Positions 1 through 11,000 of a DNA stretch of 64,000 nucleotides are shown here, one piece after another. How positions within the stretch are numbered: the first letter of the stretch is position 1; each line of letters begins with the position of its first letter. The notes below the pieces were generated by a model. The model saw nothing but the letters and a program-made list of their open reading frames with translations, searched no databases and was not told the DNA's origin. Source of the DNA: Rugamonas rivuli (lineage in GTDB: Bacteria > Pseudomonadota > Gammaproteobacteria > Burkholderiales > Burkholderiaceae_D); contig NZ_WHUF01000001.1 of the NCBI RefSeq assembly GCF_009380165.1, positions 434,001-498,000 on the forward strand, written 5' to 3'. A program made the position numbers and the translations under genes.

Positions 1-150
1 CGCGAAGCGTGTCGTCGATCCGGTCTCCTGCAAGACCCAGATGCCCAGCGCGAAGGCCGACAGGCGCGAGCCGACGCCGGAGATCAGCTGGCCGAACCAG
101 ATCAGCAGGAAGTTGCGCAGTCCACGGTCGTGGCTCACAACGCGGCTCAT
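1..150 (-). CDS. MFS transporter, N-terminal fragment (runs off the window)
   Basis: The first 50 codons are visible; the gene continues beyond base 1. The translation starts MSRVVSHDRGLRNFLLIW and continues with a hydrophobic segment (GQLISGVGSRLSAFALGIWV). This resembles the first transmembrane helix of MFS_3/EntS-type exporters. Its ATG overlaps the TGA of the last NRPS gene as ATGA (147-150), so the two are probably translationally coupled. By position it is the likely exporter of the NRPS product, which is an inference. Family assignment rests on a short stretch. Confidence 0.6.
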   Translation of the reverse strand, partial: MSRVVSHDRGLRNFLLIWFGQLISGVGSRLSAFALGIWVLQETGSTTRFA

Positions 151-3100
151 GCTGCGGCCTCGTTCCGGCGCGGCGCAGGCAGGAAGCCACGCTGCTGCAT
201 GAAGCCGATGTAGGTCTCCAACAGCGCGCGGTCCGCCGGCGGGCAGACGGTGCCCAGCGGCGCCACCGCGTCCATCGTCGTGCTGCAATCGAAGGCTGGT
301 TCGCGCGGATCGACCTGCTCCGGGAACAGCGGTGCGAAAGTGGCCAGCGCATTGTCGCGTGACTTGGCGGCGGCGTCCTGCAGCGCGGTCCTCCAGGTTC
401 CGTAGTCCGCCTGGTCCACCGCGTAGCCGGCGGCGCGCAGCGTCGCTACCAGTTCTTCCAGCGACATGCGGTGCGGATTGAGGAAGTGGAAATTGCCATT
501 CTGGTCGCCGGCGCCGAGTGCCAACTGGACGATGGCGCGGCTGACATAGTCCACCGACGCCATGTCGAAGCCGTCGCCGTCGATGCGTGGCGCCAGGCCC
601 AGTTGCACGCAGCCTTTGATCCAGGAGCTGAAGTAGTCTCCCAGGTTGCAGCCGCCGGTTCGGCTATCGCCGGTAATGCGGGCCGGCCGGTAGACGGCGA
701 CAGGCAGGCCGCGCGCACGCGCCGCCAGCGCCAGTTGTTCGGCCACCCACTTGCTTTGGTTGTAGCCTCCTTGCTGGCCTTCCGCCTTGGGTGGCGCGGA
801 GTCCTCGCTGACGGTCGCTTCCAGCTGGTCTTCGGTGACGTACACACCCAGCGTGGAGATCAGGTGCACAGGTTTGAGCCGAACGCTGGACGCCAGCCGC
901 AGTACCGCCAGCGTGCCGCCGGCGTTTGCCGCCGCCAGGCTTTCATAAGGCGCCAGGAAGTTGACCTGGCCGCCGTTGTGGAAGATCACGTCAACGCGCG
1001 CCGCCATCGCGGCGAAGGTTGTGGCGTCCAGCCCCAGGTCCGGTTCGGAGAGATCGCCTTGCAGCGGCACGATGCGCCGCTCGTCGCCGTCACGCCATAA
1101 ACCGTAGCTGTGCAGGTTGGAGCGAATGCGTTGCAGGCATTCCGGCAGCGTGGCGGCGCGCACGAGACACACCATTTCGGCATCGGTCGCGTCGAGCAGG
1201 TCGCGCAGCAGATAGGCGCCGAGGAAGCCAGTGGCGCCGGTGATCAGTAGTGACCGTGGCGCGGCGCGCGGTGCGGTCGGTGCTGCGGCGCGGGCGGGCT
1301 CTATATCGGCCGGCAAGGCGGCTTGCGCAGCGAGGTCCAGCACCGGCGCAGCCACGCCGGCGCGCAGGTCGTCGACCAGCTTGGCCATGGCTTCGATGGT
1401 GGGCGCGGAGAACACCGCGCTGAGCGGAACAGTGACGCCGAACGTCTGGCCGAGCCGGAATACCAGCGGCAATGTGAGCAGCGAGTCGCCGCCGACATTG
1501 AAGAATTCGTCGTCCACGCTCAGTTCTTTGCGGCCGAGCAGCTCGCGCCAGAGCTGCATGATGGCGGCTTCGGTGTCGGTCGCCGCAGGCTTGAGTACGC
1601 GCGCCGGCGTTTGCTGTGCCGACGGCGGTGGCAGGGCGCGGCGGTCGATCTTGCCGTTGACGGTCAAGGGCAGCGCGTCGAGGCGGTGGTATAGCGATGG
1701 CTGCATGGCGTCCGGCAGGCGGGTGGCCAGGTAGCCGCGCAGGTCGGCGACACTCAACCCGGGGCCGGCGACAAAGTAGGCCAGCAGCCTGCGGTCGCCC
1801 GGCGCCAGTTCGTGCACGGTCGCCACGGCCGCGCTGACGCCCGGGCATTCGGAGATGGCGCTTTCCACTTCGCCCAGTTCGATGCGGAATCCCCGCAGCT
1901 TGACCTGATGATCGCGGCGGCCGACGAAATGTAGCGTACCGTCGGCGTTCCAGCGTGCCAGATCGCCGCTGCGGTACAGTCGTGGCGCTTCCGAGCCGCC
2001 GGCATCGGCAGCGGCGGCGAACGAGTCGGCGACGAAGCGCGTTTGGTTCATGTCCGGTGCGTTCAGGTAGCCCAGCGCCACGCCGGCGCCGCCGACGCAA
2101 AGTTCGCCGATGACGCCGCGCGGCGCCAGTTGGCCATGGCTGTCCAGGATATGCACCTGCACGCCGGGCAGCGGACGGCCGATCGGCAGTTCCGCGCCGT
2201 CGAAACCGGCGCCGTCGCAGGTGCTGAGCATGGCGGCGCAGACGGTCGCCTCGGTCGGGCCATAGTGGTTGGTCAAGGTGACGCGTCCGCCGGTGAGGCG
2301 CGCGAAGCGGCGCACCTGCGACAGCGGCACGGCTTCACCACCGAACATCATCATGCGCAGTCCGGGCAGCAGGCCGTCGTCATGCCGCACCTGCGCATAG
2401 CCGTCGGTCCAGCGTCGCCACAGGGCTGCCGGGGCGTCGATGGCGGTGACGGCGTACTGCTCGCAGTAGCTTTCCAGTTCGTGCGGCCCCAGTTCATTCG
2501 GTGACGGATGTAGCACCAGCGTGGCGCCGGACGCCAGGGCCGGGAAGATGTCGCCGACGGAGGCGTCGAACTGCAGCGACGGCAGCATCAGCAGGCGCTG
2601 GCCGGAAAACTCGTGGCGCTGCAGGAAGGCCTGTGTCAGATTGATGACGTTGGCGTGGCTGACCGCGACGCCCTTCGGCGTGCCTGTGGAGCCGGACGTG
2701 TAGATGACGTAGGCGGCATCCGTTGGCGCGACCGCGACCACGGTGAACTGCTGGCCGGCGGTTTGCGTGGTGGACGCCACGGCCAAGCCCAATGGTGCGG
2801 CGAGAGTGCTTGCACGCTGGTGCAGCGCATCGGGCGTCAGCACAGCCAGCGCCTGTGAGTCGTCCAGCATGAAGCGCAGCCGTTCGTCGGGATGCGACGG
2901 GTCCAGCGGCACGTAGGCGGCGCCGGTTGCGACGATGGCCAGCAGGCCTATCATGGCCTCGGCGGAGCGGTCGGCCATCAGCGCGATACGCGTACCGGGC
3001 GCCGCGCCCAGCGTCAGCAATCGCTGGGCCACGGCGCCGGCGCGCCGCGTTAATTCGGCGTACGACAGGCTATGGCCATCGGCGACGACGGCGGCAGCCT

Positions 3101-4721
3101 GCGGGCTACGCGCAGCCTGCGCCGCGATCCAGCCATACAGGTTGCCGCCGTCCGGCGGCGCCAGCACCGCAGCGGCGGGACCGCCGTCGGCCAGTGCCAG
3201 CAATTCATTGCGCTGGGCCTCGTCCAGCAGCGGCAGCTGCGACATCGGGCAATCGGGATCTGCCAACGCCTGCACCAGCAGCGCCGCATATTGATCGCCC
3301 AGCCGCGCGATGGTGGCGTGCTCGAACAGTTCGGTGTTGTAGTCGAAGGTCGCCAGCATGCCATCGTCCTGCGCCGACAGCGATAGCGTCAGCTCGAAGC
3401 GCGCCGTGTCGATGCCGGTGCGCAGCGAAGTGGAGGCGAGTCCATGCAGTTGCAGCGGCGGCTCTTTGCCCGGCTGCAGAACGAACATGGTCTGGAACAG
3501 CGCGCTACGTCCCGGCACCCGCTCCAGCGTGAGCGCATCGACTATGCGTTCAAGAGGGGCATCGGCGTTACTGAAGGCATCGAGACAGTGGCTGCGGGTA
3601 CGCGCCAGCAGTTGACGGAAGGACGGATCGCCGGACAAGTCGCCGCGCAGCGGCAGCGTGTTGGCGAACAGGCCTATCAACGGTTCGAATTCCTTGGCGC
3701 CGCGGTTGGCGAACGGCGTGCCGAGCACCACGTCATCCTGTCCGGCATGGCGGCCGAGCAGCGACTGGAAGGCGGCCAGCAACGCCATGAACAGCGTTGC
3801 GTGTTCGGCGCGCGCCATTTGTTCGAGGCGTTCGACCAGGGATTGCGGCAGCAGCGACATATGGGATGCGCCTTGCGTGCCCAATATGTCCGGACGCGGC
3901 TTATCGGTCGGCAGGGCCAGTAGTCCGCTGGTGCCCGCCATGGCGTTGCGCCAGAAGTCGACCTGGCTCGCCAGCTTTTGCTGTTGCAGCTGGCCGGCTT
4001 GCCATTGAACGATGTCCGGATAGCGAACAGGCAAAGCTGCCAGCAAACCGTTCAGCGGTTGGCGGCAAATGGCGGCGTTGTAGCAGGCTTGCAGCTCTTC
4101 GTGGAGCACACCGCAGGACCAGGCGTCGCCGACGATGTGGTGCATGACGACCATCAGCACATGGTCGTCTTCGCCGACGCGTGCCAGGCCGACGCGCAGC
4201 AGCGGTGCGCGCGACAGGTCGAAGGGACGCGTGTTCTCCAGTGCCAGCAGTTGCGTGATGCGCAGCTCCCGCGCGGCCGGTTCCAGCATCGACAGGTCGT
4301 GACGTTCGATTTCCAGCGTGGCTGACGCATGGACGGTTTGTACGGGCTTGCCGTCGATCTCTCTGAAGCTGGTGCGCAGCGCGGCATGACGGGCGACGAT
4401 CGCGTCGAAGGCGGTGGCCAGCGCCGATTCGTTCAGCGCACCGCGCAGGCGGTAGTGCTGATACAGGTTGTAGGCGCCGCTGCCAGGCTGCAGCCGCTCG
4501 AAGAACCAGATGCGCTGCTGAGCCGGGGCTTGCTGGAAAGGGACGCCGTCCGCCACCGGTGCGAGCTGGCTTACTGCTTCGACGATGCCTGACGCCGATG
4601 CGGCGAAGGGGGCCGCGCCGCTCAGCCGCTGCCGCAGCAGTTCGCGCTGCTGCGGAGTCAAACGCGCAAGGCGCGCATCGAGCGGCGCCGCAGCGCCGCC
4701 GCTTGCTTGATCTTGAGTCAT
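147..4721 (-). CDS. NRPS terminal module: C-A-PCP-thioester reductase
   Basis: A 1524-residue terminal NRPS module. The condensation domain has HHIVGDAWS at residues 194-202. The adenylation domain (about 535-1030) has YVIYTSGSTGTPKG, GELCVGGAGVALGYL and NGKIDRRALP. The carrier domain has DDEFFNVGGDSLL with the phosphopantetheine serine. The C-terminus (about 1165-1520) is a reductase with TGATGFLG for NAD(P)H binding and a YNQSK catalytic Tyr/Lys. No thioesterase is present, so release should be reductive, to an aldehyde or alcohol. By eye against GrsA the specificity residues read D-A-G-D-M-G-H-V-C, a code I cannot assign. Its start overlaps the end of the preceding module by 4 bp. Confidence 0.93.
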   Translation of the reverse strand: MTQDQASGGAAAPLDARLARLTPQQRELLRQRLSGAAPFAASASGIVEAVSQLAPVADGVPFQQAPAQQRIWFFERLQPGSGAYNLYQHYRLRGALNESALATAFDAIVARHAALRTSFREIDGKPVQTVHASATLEIERHDLSMLEPAARELRITQLLALENTRPFDLSRAPLLRVGLARVGEDDHVLMVVMHHIVGDAWSCGVLHEELQACYNAAICRQPLNGLLAALPVRYPDIVQWQAGQLQQQKLASQVDFWRNAMAGTSGLLALPTDKPRPDILGTQGASHMSLLPQSLVERLEQMARAEHATLFMALLAAFQSLLGRHAGQDDVVLGTPFANRGAKEFEPLIGLFANTLPLRGDLSGDPSFRQLLARTRSHCLDAFSNADAPLERIVDALTLERVPGRSALFQTMFVLQPGKEPPLQLHGLASTSLRTGIDTARFELTLSLSAQDDGMLATFDYNTELFEHATIARLGDQYAALLVQALADPDCPMSQLPLLDEAQRNELLALADGGPAAAVLAPPDGGNLYGWIAAQAARSPQAAAVVADGHSLSYAELTRRAGAVAQRLLTLGAAPGTRIALMADRSAEAMIGLLAIVATGAAYVPLDPSHPDERLRFMLDDSQALAVLTPDALHQRASTLAAPLGLAVASTTQTAGQQFTVVAVAPTDAAYVIYTSGSTGTPKGVAVSHANVINLTQAFLQRHEFSGQRLLMLPSLQFDASVGDIFPALASGATLVLHPSPNELGPHELESYCEQYAVTAIDAPAALWRRWTDGYAQVRHDDGLLPGLRMMMFGGEAVPLSQVRRFARLTGGRVTLTNHYGPTEATVCAAMLSTCDGAGFDGAELPIGRPLPGVQVHILDSHGQLAPRGVIGELCVGGAGVALGYLNAPDMNQTRFVADSFAAAADAGGSEAPRLYRSGDLARWNADGTLHFVGRRDHQVKLRGFRIELGEVESAISECPGVSAAVATVHELAPGDRRLLAYFVAGPGLSVADLRGYLATRLPDAMQPSLYHRLDALPLTVNGKIDRRALPPPSAQQTPARVLKPAATDTEAAIMQLWRELLGRKELSVDDEFFNVGGDSLLTLPLVFRLGQTFGVTVPLSAVFSAPTIEAMAKLVDDLRAGVAAPVLDLAAQAALPADIEPARAAAPTAPRAAPRSLLITGATGFLGAYLLRDLLDATDAEMVCLVRAATLPECLQRIRSNLHSYGLWRDGDERRIVPLQGDLSEPDLGLDATTFAAMAARVDVIFHNGGQVNFLAPYESLAAANAGGTLAVLRLASSVRLKPVHLISTLGVYVTEDQLEATVSEDSAPPKAEGQQGGYNQSKWVAEQLALAARARGLPVAVYRPARITGDSRTGGCNLGDYFSSWIKGCVQLGLAPRIDGDGFDMASVDYVSRAIVQLALGAGDQNGNFHFLNPHRMSLEELVATLRAAGYAVDQADYGTWRTALQDAAAKSRDNALATFAPLFPEQVDPREPAFDCSTTMDAVAPLGTVCPPADRALLETYIGFMQQRGFLPAPRRNEAAA

Positions 4722-7700
4722 GGGGTTTCCAGTGCGCCGCTTAGCAACGCTTCGATATGTTCATCGGATAGGCCTTCGAGTTGGTCGAGCATGCCGTTCA
4801 ATGCACTGTCGTCGATGCCGTCCAGACGGTCGCGCATCAGCAGGTCGGCGAAGGCCGCCACGCTGGGCGCTTCGAACAGCGTGCGCAAGGCCAGTTCTGC
4901 GCCCAGGCTTTGCTGGATCCGCATCATCAGCCGCGTGGCAAGCAGGGAGTGGCCACCCAGCTTGAAGAAGTCGTCGTCGATGCCGACCTGCGGCAGGCCG
5001 AGCACCTCCGCCCACAGTCCGCACAGGACTTCTTCTTCGGCGTTGCGCGGAGCGCGATAGCCGGCGGCCGCGCTGGCAGAGGCGTCGGGCTGGGGCAGGG
5101 CGCGGCGGTCGATCTTGCCGTTTGGTGTCAGCGGCAGCTGTTCCAGGTACACATAGGCCGACGGCAGCATGTATTCAGGCAGGTGCGCGGCGGCGTGGTT
5201 GCGCAGGTCTGCGGCGGACGGACGTGCCGCGCCATCGCCTGCTCCTACCAAGTAGGCGACCAGGCGCTTGTCGCCGGGGCGGTCTTCGCGGCAGATCACC
5301 ACCGCCTGGCCGACGGCGGCATGCTCCTGCAGTACAGACTCGATCTCGCCCAGTTCGATGCGGTAGCCGCGCAGCTTGACCTGGTTGTCGATCCGGCCCA
5401 GCACTTCAATGCGGCCGTCGCGGGTGCGGCGGGCCAGGTCGCCGCTGCGGTACAGCGTGCCGCCAGGGACGAAGGGATCGGCGATGAATTTCTCCGCCGT
5501 CAGCTCCGGGCGGTGCAGGTAGCCGCTGGCGACGCCGGCGCCGCCGATCAGCATTTCTCCCGGCACGCCGGCCGGCAGCAGCTGCATATTGGCGTCGACG
5601 ATATAGATCTGCGTGTTGGCGATCGGCTGGCCGATGGTGATCGGCTCCGCGCCCGGCTGGACCTTCTCCAGCGTGGACCAGATGGTGGTTTCGGTGGGGC
5701 CGTACATATTCCACAGTGCGCCGGTGCACGCCAGCAGGCTGTCGGCCAGGTCGCGCGTCAGCGGCTCGCCGCCGCTCAGAGCTGTCAGGCCGGGGCGGCC
5801 GGACCAGCCGGCGCCGAGCAGCATGCGCCAGGTAGCCGGCGTGGCCTGCATGATGGTGGCGTTGGAGTTGTCCAGCAGGCGGCCCAGGGCCGCGCCGTCG
5901 GCTGCGGTGGCGGGATCTGCGATCTCGATGCTGGCGCCCAGCGTCAGCGGCAGCAGCAATTCCAGCACCGCGATGTCGAACGACAGCGTGGTGACGGCGC
6001 AGATCCTGTCGGCCTCCGTCATACCGGGGCGCTGCGCCATCGAGACCAGGAAGTTGACCACGGCGCCATGCGGCAGCCGCACGCCTTTCGGGCGGCCGGT
6101 GGAGCCGGACGTGTAGATGACGTAGGCGATGGCGTCGCGGTCCTGCGCCACGTCGACTGCGGGCGCGCCGGCCGGTACGTCGTCGATCATCAGCAATTGC
6201 AGCGCCGTTTGCGGCAGTTCGGCGCGCAGTACCCGTTCGGATACGACCAGTTTGGCCGCGCTGTCGTCGAGCATGAAGGCGATGCGGTCGGCGGGATACG
6301 CTGGATCCAGCGGCACATAGGCTGCGCCAGCCTTCAGTATGCCCAGCAGCGCCACTAGCATTTCCGGCGAGCGCCGCATGAAAAGGCCGACCAGATCGCC
6401 CGCGCCCACGCCGCGCGCCAGCAGCTGGGCCGCCAGGGCGTTGGCGCGCTGGTCCAGCTCACCGTAGGACATGCTGCTGCCAAGGTGGCGCAGCGCCTCC
6501 GCGTCAGGCGTGCGCGCCGCTTGCGCCTCGATCATCGCGTGGACGCTGGAAAAGGCCGTGGTGTCGCAGGCGCTATCGTTCCAGTCGCGCAGCAGCTGGC
6601 GGCGTTCCTGCGGCGCCAGGATCTCCAGCGCGGACAGGCGCTGCTGCGGTGCGCCGACGGCGCTGCGCAGCAGCTGCGTCAGATGGCCGGCGAAAGCGTC
6701 GATGGTAGAGGCTTCGAACAAATCGGTGGCGTACTCAATGTAGAGCGTTAGGCCGCCGTCTTCCTCGCCGGCGAACAGCGTCAGGTCCGAGCGGCTGGTG
6801 CCGGCGTCGAGCGCTCCGTGCGCGGTCGGATGCAAGGTCAGGCCTGGCAGTTGTACTTCCTGGGCGGGGAAATTCTGGAAGAACAGCATCACCTGGAACA
6901 GTGGCGAGTGGCTCATCGAACGTTCAAGCTCCAGTTCTTCCAGCAGGCGTTCGATCGGCAGATCCTGGTGCGAATAGGCGCCGAGCGTGCCTTCCTTGAC
7001 GCGGGCCAGCAGTTCGCGGAAGCTTGGGTCGCCCGACAGGTCGGTGCGCAGCGCCAGCGTGTTGACGAAGAAGCCGACCAGCGGTTCCAGCTCCTGGCGA
7101 CGGCGGTTGGCCACGCCGACGCCGACGATCTGGTCCTGCTGGCCGGTGTAGCGGGCCAGCAGCGTCTGGAACGCGGCCGCCACCACCATGAAAGGCGTGG
7201 CGCCTTCGTCGCGGCCGAAACGCTTGATGTCTTCGTACTGCTTCGCGCTGATCCGGTGGCAGCGCGCCGCGCCACGCTTGCTTTGCACGGCGGGGCGGGC
7301 GCGGTCGCCCGGCAGCTCCAGTATCGGCAACTGGCCGGACAGGCGCTCCTGCCAGTACGCCAGCTGCTTGGCCAGCGCTTCGCTGTCCTCGGCCAGCAGC
7401 TCGTTCTGCCACAAGGTGTAGTCGGCATATTGGACCGGCAGTTCCGGCAGCGGCGAGGGCTGGCCGGCCTGGAACGCTTCATACAGCGTGCACAGCTCTC
7501 CGTAAAGAACGCCGTTGGACCAGCCGTCAAACGCGATGTGGTGGGCGTTGAGCACAAACAGGTGTTCGGCATCGTCCAGCCGGATCAGCGTGGCGCGCAG
7601 CAGCGGGCCGACGTCCAGCTTGAACGGGGTACGCGCCTCCTGCCGCGCAAGATGAAGGGCGGCGTCGCGGCGCTCTGCGGGCGGCAGCGCGCCGACGTCG

Positions 7701-8068
7701 TGCAAGGCCAGCGCGAACGGCGCGGCCGGCAGTACCTTCTGATACGGCCCCTGCTCGTCGCGCGCCATCACGGTGCGCAGCACTTCGTGGCGGGCGACGA
7801 TCTCGCTCAGGGCGCGCTCCAGGATGTGGCGCTCGGTGCGGCCGCGCAGCCACATCGCGCTTGGCACGTTGTAGGCGGGCGAACCGGGTTCCAGCTGGTC
7901 GAGAAACCACAGCCGCTGCTGGGCGAACGACAGCGGCAGGCGTTGCGGCCGCGCCCTGCGGCCGATTGCCTTGCTGACGGCGGGTGCGGCCTGCTTGCTC
8001 AGCTGTTGCATCAGCAATGCGCGTTTCTCTGGCGAGAGGCCCGCCAGGCGTTGATTCAGATCGGTCAT
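4718..8068 (-). CDS. NRPS elongation module: C-A-PCP, probable glycine
   Basis: A single-module NRPS of 1116 residues. The condensation domain has HHIAFDGWS at 176-184. The adenylation domain has YVIYTSGSTGRPKG, LSFDIAVLELLLPL and NMYGPTETTIW. The carrier domain has DDDFFKLGGHSLLATRL. The binding-pocket residues aligned by eye to GrsA are D-I-L-Q-L-G-M-I-W, one change from the known glycine code DILQLGLIW. A short C-terminal tail ending in LEGLSDEHIEALLSGALETP could be a docking element. The gene lies 30 bp after the first synthetase and overlaps the next by ATGA, so it is the middle gene of one operon. Confidence 0.94.
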   Translation of the reverse strand: MTDLNQRLAGLSPEKRALLMQQLSKQAAPAVSKAIGRRARPQRLPLSFAQQRLWFLDQLEPGSPAYNVPSAMWLRGRTERHILERALSEIVARHEVLRTVMARDEQGPYQKVLPAAPFALALHDVGALPPAERRDAALHLARQEARTPFKLDVGPLLRATLIRLDDAEHLFVLNAHHIAFDGWSNGVLYGELCTLYEAFQAGQPSPLPELPVQYADYTLWQNELLAEDSEALAKQLAYWQERLSGQLPILELPGDRARPAVQSKRGAARCHRISAKQYEDIKRFGRDEGATPFMVVAAAFQTLLARYTGQQDQIVGVGVANRRRQELEPLVGFFVNTLALRTDLSGDPSFRELLARVKEGTLGAYSHQDLPIERLLEELELERSMSHSPLFQVMLFFQNFPAQEVQLPGLTLHPTAHGALDAGTSRSDLTLFAGEEDGGLTLYIEYATDLFEASTIDAFAGHLTQLLRSAVGAPQQRLSALEILAPQERRQLLRDWNDSACDTTAFSSVHAMIEAQAARTPDAEALRHLGSSMSYGELDQRANALAAQLLARGVGAGDLVGLFMRRSPEMLVALLGILKAGAAYVPLDPAYPADRIAFMLDDSAAKLVVSERVLRAELPQTALQLLMIDDVPAGAPAVDVAQDRDAIAYVIYTSGSTGRPKGVRLPHGAVVNFLVSMAQRPGMTEADRICAVTTLSFDIAVLELLLPLTLGASIEIADPATAADGAALGRLLDNSNATIMQATPATWRMLLGAGWSGRPGLTALSGGEPLTRDLADSLLACTGALWNMYGPTETTIWSTLEKVQPGAEPITIGQPIANTQIYIVDANMQLLPAGVPGEMLIGGAGVASGYLHRPELTAEKFIADPFVPGGTLYRSGDLARRTRDGRIEVLGRIDNQVKLRGYRIELGEIESVLQEHAAVGQAVVICREDRPGDKRLVAYLVGAGDGAARPSAADLRNHAAAHLPEYMLPSAYVYLEQLPLTPNGKIDRRALPQPDASASAAAGYRAPRNAEEEVLCGLWAEVLGLPQVGIDDDFFKLGGHSLLATRLMMRIQQSLGAELALRTLFEAPSVAAFADLLMRDRLDGIDDSALNGMLDQLEGLSDEHIEALLSGALETP

Positions 8069-8098
8069 GTGATTATCCGTGGTGGTTGTGAGAGCGCG

Positions 8099-11000
8099 TC
8101 ACTGGCTGGCGGTGCGATGGAGCTGCGCGCTGGCTTGTGCGTCGCTCAGGTTGTCGAGCTGTTGCAGCAGTTGATGCAGGACGTCGGGTTGGCAGTTGGC
8201 GCGTTCGATGGCGATGCGCGCCGCCATCTGTCGCAACTGCGGCGCTTCGAACACGGCGCCGAGCGGGAACTCGATGCCGTGCTGCTGTTCGATGCGCGCT
8301 ACCAGCCGGGCGGCCAGCAGCGAGTGGCCGCCGAGGTCGAAGAAGCTATCCTCGGCGTTGATGTGCGACTGGCGCAGCAGTTCGCGCCAGTGCTCGGCCA
8401 GCGCCGCTTCCTCGTCGTTGAGTGGTGTCGTTGCATCGTTGCGCGATGGCGTGGTCTGCGGCGCCGGCAGTGCGCGGCGGTCCACCTTGCCGTTCGGTGT
8501 CAGCGGAAGACGTTCCAACGGCAGCAGGGCGGCCGGCACCATGTAGGTCGGCAGCACTGCCTTGACCTGGTCGCGGATGGCGGCCGTGTCGAGCACTGCA
8601 CCCGGGATGGCCGTGAGATAGGCCACCAGGCGCTTGTCGCCGGGGCTGTCCTCGCGCAGCACCACCAGCGCTTCGCGCACGCCTGCGCATGCTGCGAGGC
8701 GGGTTTCGATTTCACCGAGTTCAATGCGGAACCCGCGCAGCTTGACCTGGGCGTCGTTGCGGCCGATGAATTCGATATTGCCGTCGGTCCGCCAGCGTCC
8801 GATGTCGCCGCTGCGATACAGGCGCGCTTCCGGATCGGCGCTGAACGGGTCGCGGACGAAACGCTCGGCGGTCTGCTCCGGGCGGTTCAGGTAGCCGCGC
8901 GCCACGCCGTCGCCGCCGATCCAGATCTCGCCCGCCACGCCGGCTGGCACCGGCTGGCCTTCCTGGTCGAGGATGTACACGGTGGTGTTGGCGATCGGTT
9001 TGCCGATAGGGATGGAGCGCGCATTGGCCGCAGCCATGCCGATCTCGAAGCTGGTGGCGAAGGTGGTGGTCTCGGTCGGTCCGTAGCCGTTGAGCAGGCG
9101 CTTCGGCCGCCGCGCCTTGCCCAGGACATGAGCGATGCGCCTGGCGTCAAGCACATCGCCGCCGACCAGCAGGCAGCCCAGCGTGGCGAAGGCTGGTTCC
9201 AGGTCGTCGGCGTATTGATTGAACAGGCCGACCGTCAGCCACAGCGCCGTAACGCCGCCATCGAGCAAGGCCAGGTTGAAGGCCTCCGGCCGCAGTACCG
9301 TGGCGCTGTCGATCACCACCACGCCCGCGCCGTTGAGCAGGGCGCCCCAGATCTCCCAGGTAGCTGCGTCGAAGGCGGGATTGGCGCAGTGCGCGACGCG
9401 GTCGTGCGCAGCCAGCGGGGCGTAACCGCTGTTGACGACAAGGCGCACGATGTTGCGGTGCTCGATCATCACGCCTTTCGGCACACCTGTGGAGCCGGAC
9501 GTGTACATGACGTAGGCCAGGTTGCGGGCCTGCAGTCCCGTTACGCAGGGATTGTGCGTCGGCCGTGCCGACACGCGGGCGGTGGCATCCGCGCCGGCCA
9601 GCGCCAGTTGCGGCCAGGCTGCGTCCAGGTCTTCCAGCGGCCGGGCGCACAGCACCAGCTTCGCTGCGGAGTCGCCGAGGATCTGGACGATGCGCGGGCG
9701 CGGGGTGTCCACTTCCAGCGGAACGTAGGCGCCGCCGGCCTTCAGCACCGCCAGCATGGCGACGATCAGCAACGGGCTGCGTTCGAACACCAGCGCCACG
9801 CGGTCCTCTGGCTGCAGGCCGCGGGCCAGCAGCTCGTGCGCCAGCTGGTTGGCGCGGCGGTCAAGATCACCGTAGGCGATGTGCTGCCCGGCGTGCTCGA
9901 TGGCCAGCGCATCCGGGTTGGCTGCGGCAGCCTGTTCGAACAGTTGATGCACCAGCGCGTCGCGCGGATAAGCGGTGGGCGCGGGGTTGAACGCCTTTAG
10001 CAGCTTCTCGCGCGCCGGGACCGACAGCAGCGGCAGGCGGCTGAGCGTCTGGGTGTCGTCGGCCGCCATCGCCGCCAGTATCGACTTCAGGCAGTCGCCC
10101 AGTTGCTGGACGCTGGCGTGGTTGAACAAGTCGCTGGCGTATTCCAGGTTGCCTGCGATACCCGCGCCATTGTCGGCCACCAGCAGCGACAGGTCGAAGT
10201 GCGTGGTGCTCTGTGGCAGTGTGGCCGGCGCCAGGACAAGTCCCGCCAGCGCGCCGCCGTGTTCACTCGCCGTGTTGTCGAGAGCGACGACGGTCTGGAA
10301 CAAGGGGCCGTAAGCCATGCTGCGCGGCGGGTTGAGTGCTTCCACCAGATGGTCGAAGGGGAGTTCCTGATGCTCGTAGGCGGACAGCGTGCCGCTGCGA
10401 ACGCCGGCCAGCACCTGGGCGACGGTCGGATTACCGTCCAGCTGCACCCGCAGCGCCAGCGTGTTGGCGAAGAAGCCGATCATCGCCTCCAGCTCGGGAC
10501 GCGGACGGTTGGCGACCGGCGTGCCGACGACGATGTCGAATTGGCCGCTCATGCGGGACAGTACGCAGGACCAGCCGGCCAGCAGCACCATAAACAGCGT
10601 GGCGTTGTGGCGCAGCGCCAGGGCGCGCAACGCGGAGGTGGCATCCGCGTCGAGGGCGAAGAAGATGCGGCTGCCGCGATAGCTTTGGCGCTCGGGACGC
10701 GGACGGTCGGTCGGCAGCTCCAGCAGCGCCGGGGCGCCTGCCAGGTGGCCGAGCCAGTAGGCCAGCTGGCGTTGCAGCGCGGCGGCCTGCTCGGGGCGGC
10801 GCTGCCAGGCGGCGTAGTCGGCATATTGCAGGGGCAGCGGCGGCAGCGGATCGGCCCGGCCTTCGAGATAGGCGCCGTACAGCTCCGCCAGCTCCGCCTT
10901 GATCACGCCCATGGACCAGCCGTCGGAGATGATGTGATGCTGGATCAGCAGCAGTTCGTGGGTCTCGGGTGCGAGGCGTAGTAGCAGCGCGCGGAACAGC

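Noticed and set aside
6818..10000. A 1060-codon open frame on the plus strand
   Set aside because: It runs antisense to two NRPS genes with clear domain motifs. Its translation is Gln/Arg/His-rich and without family motifs, as expected of a high-GC shadow frame.
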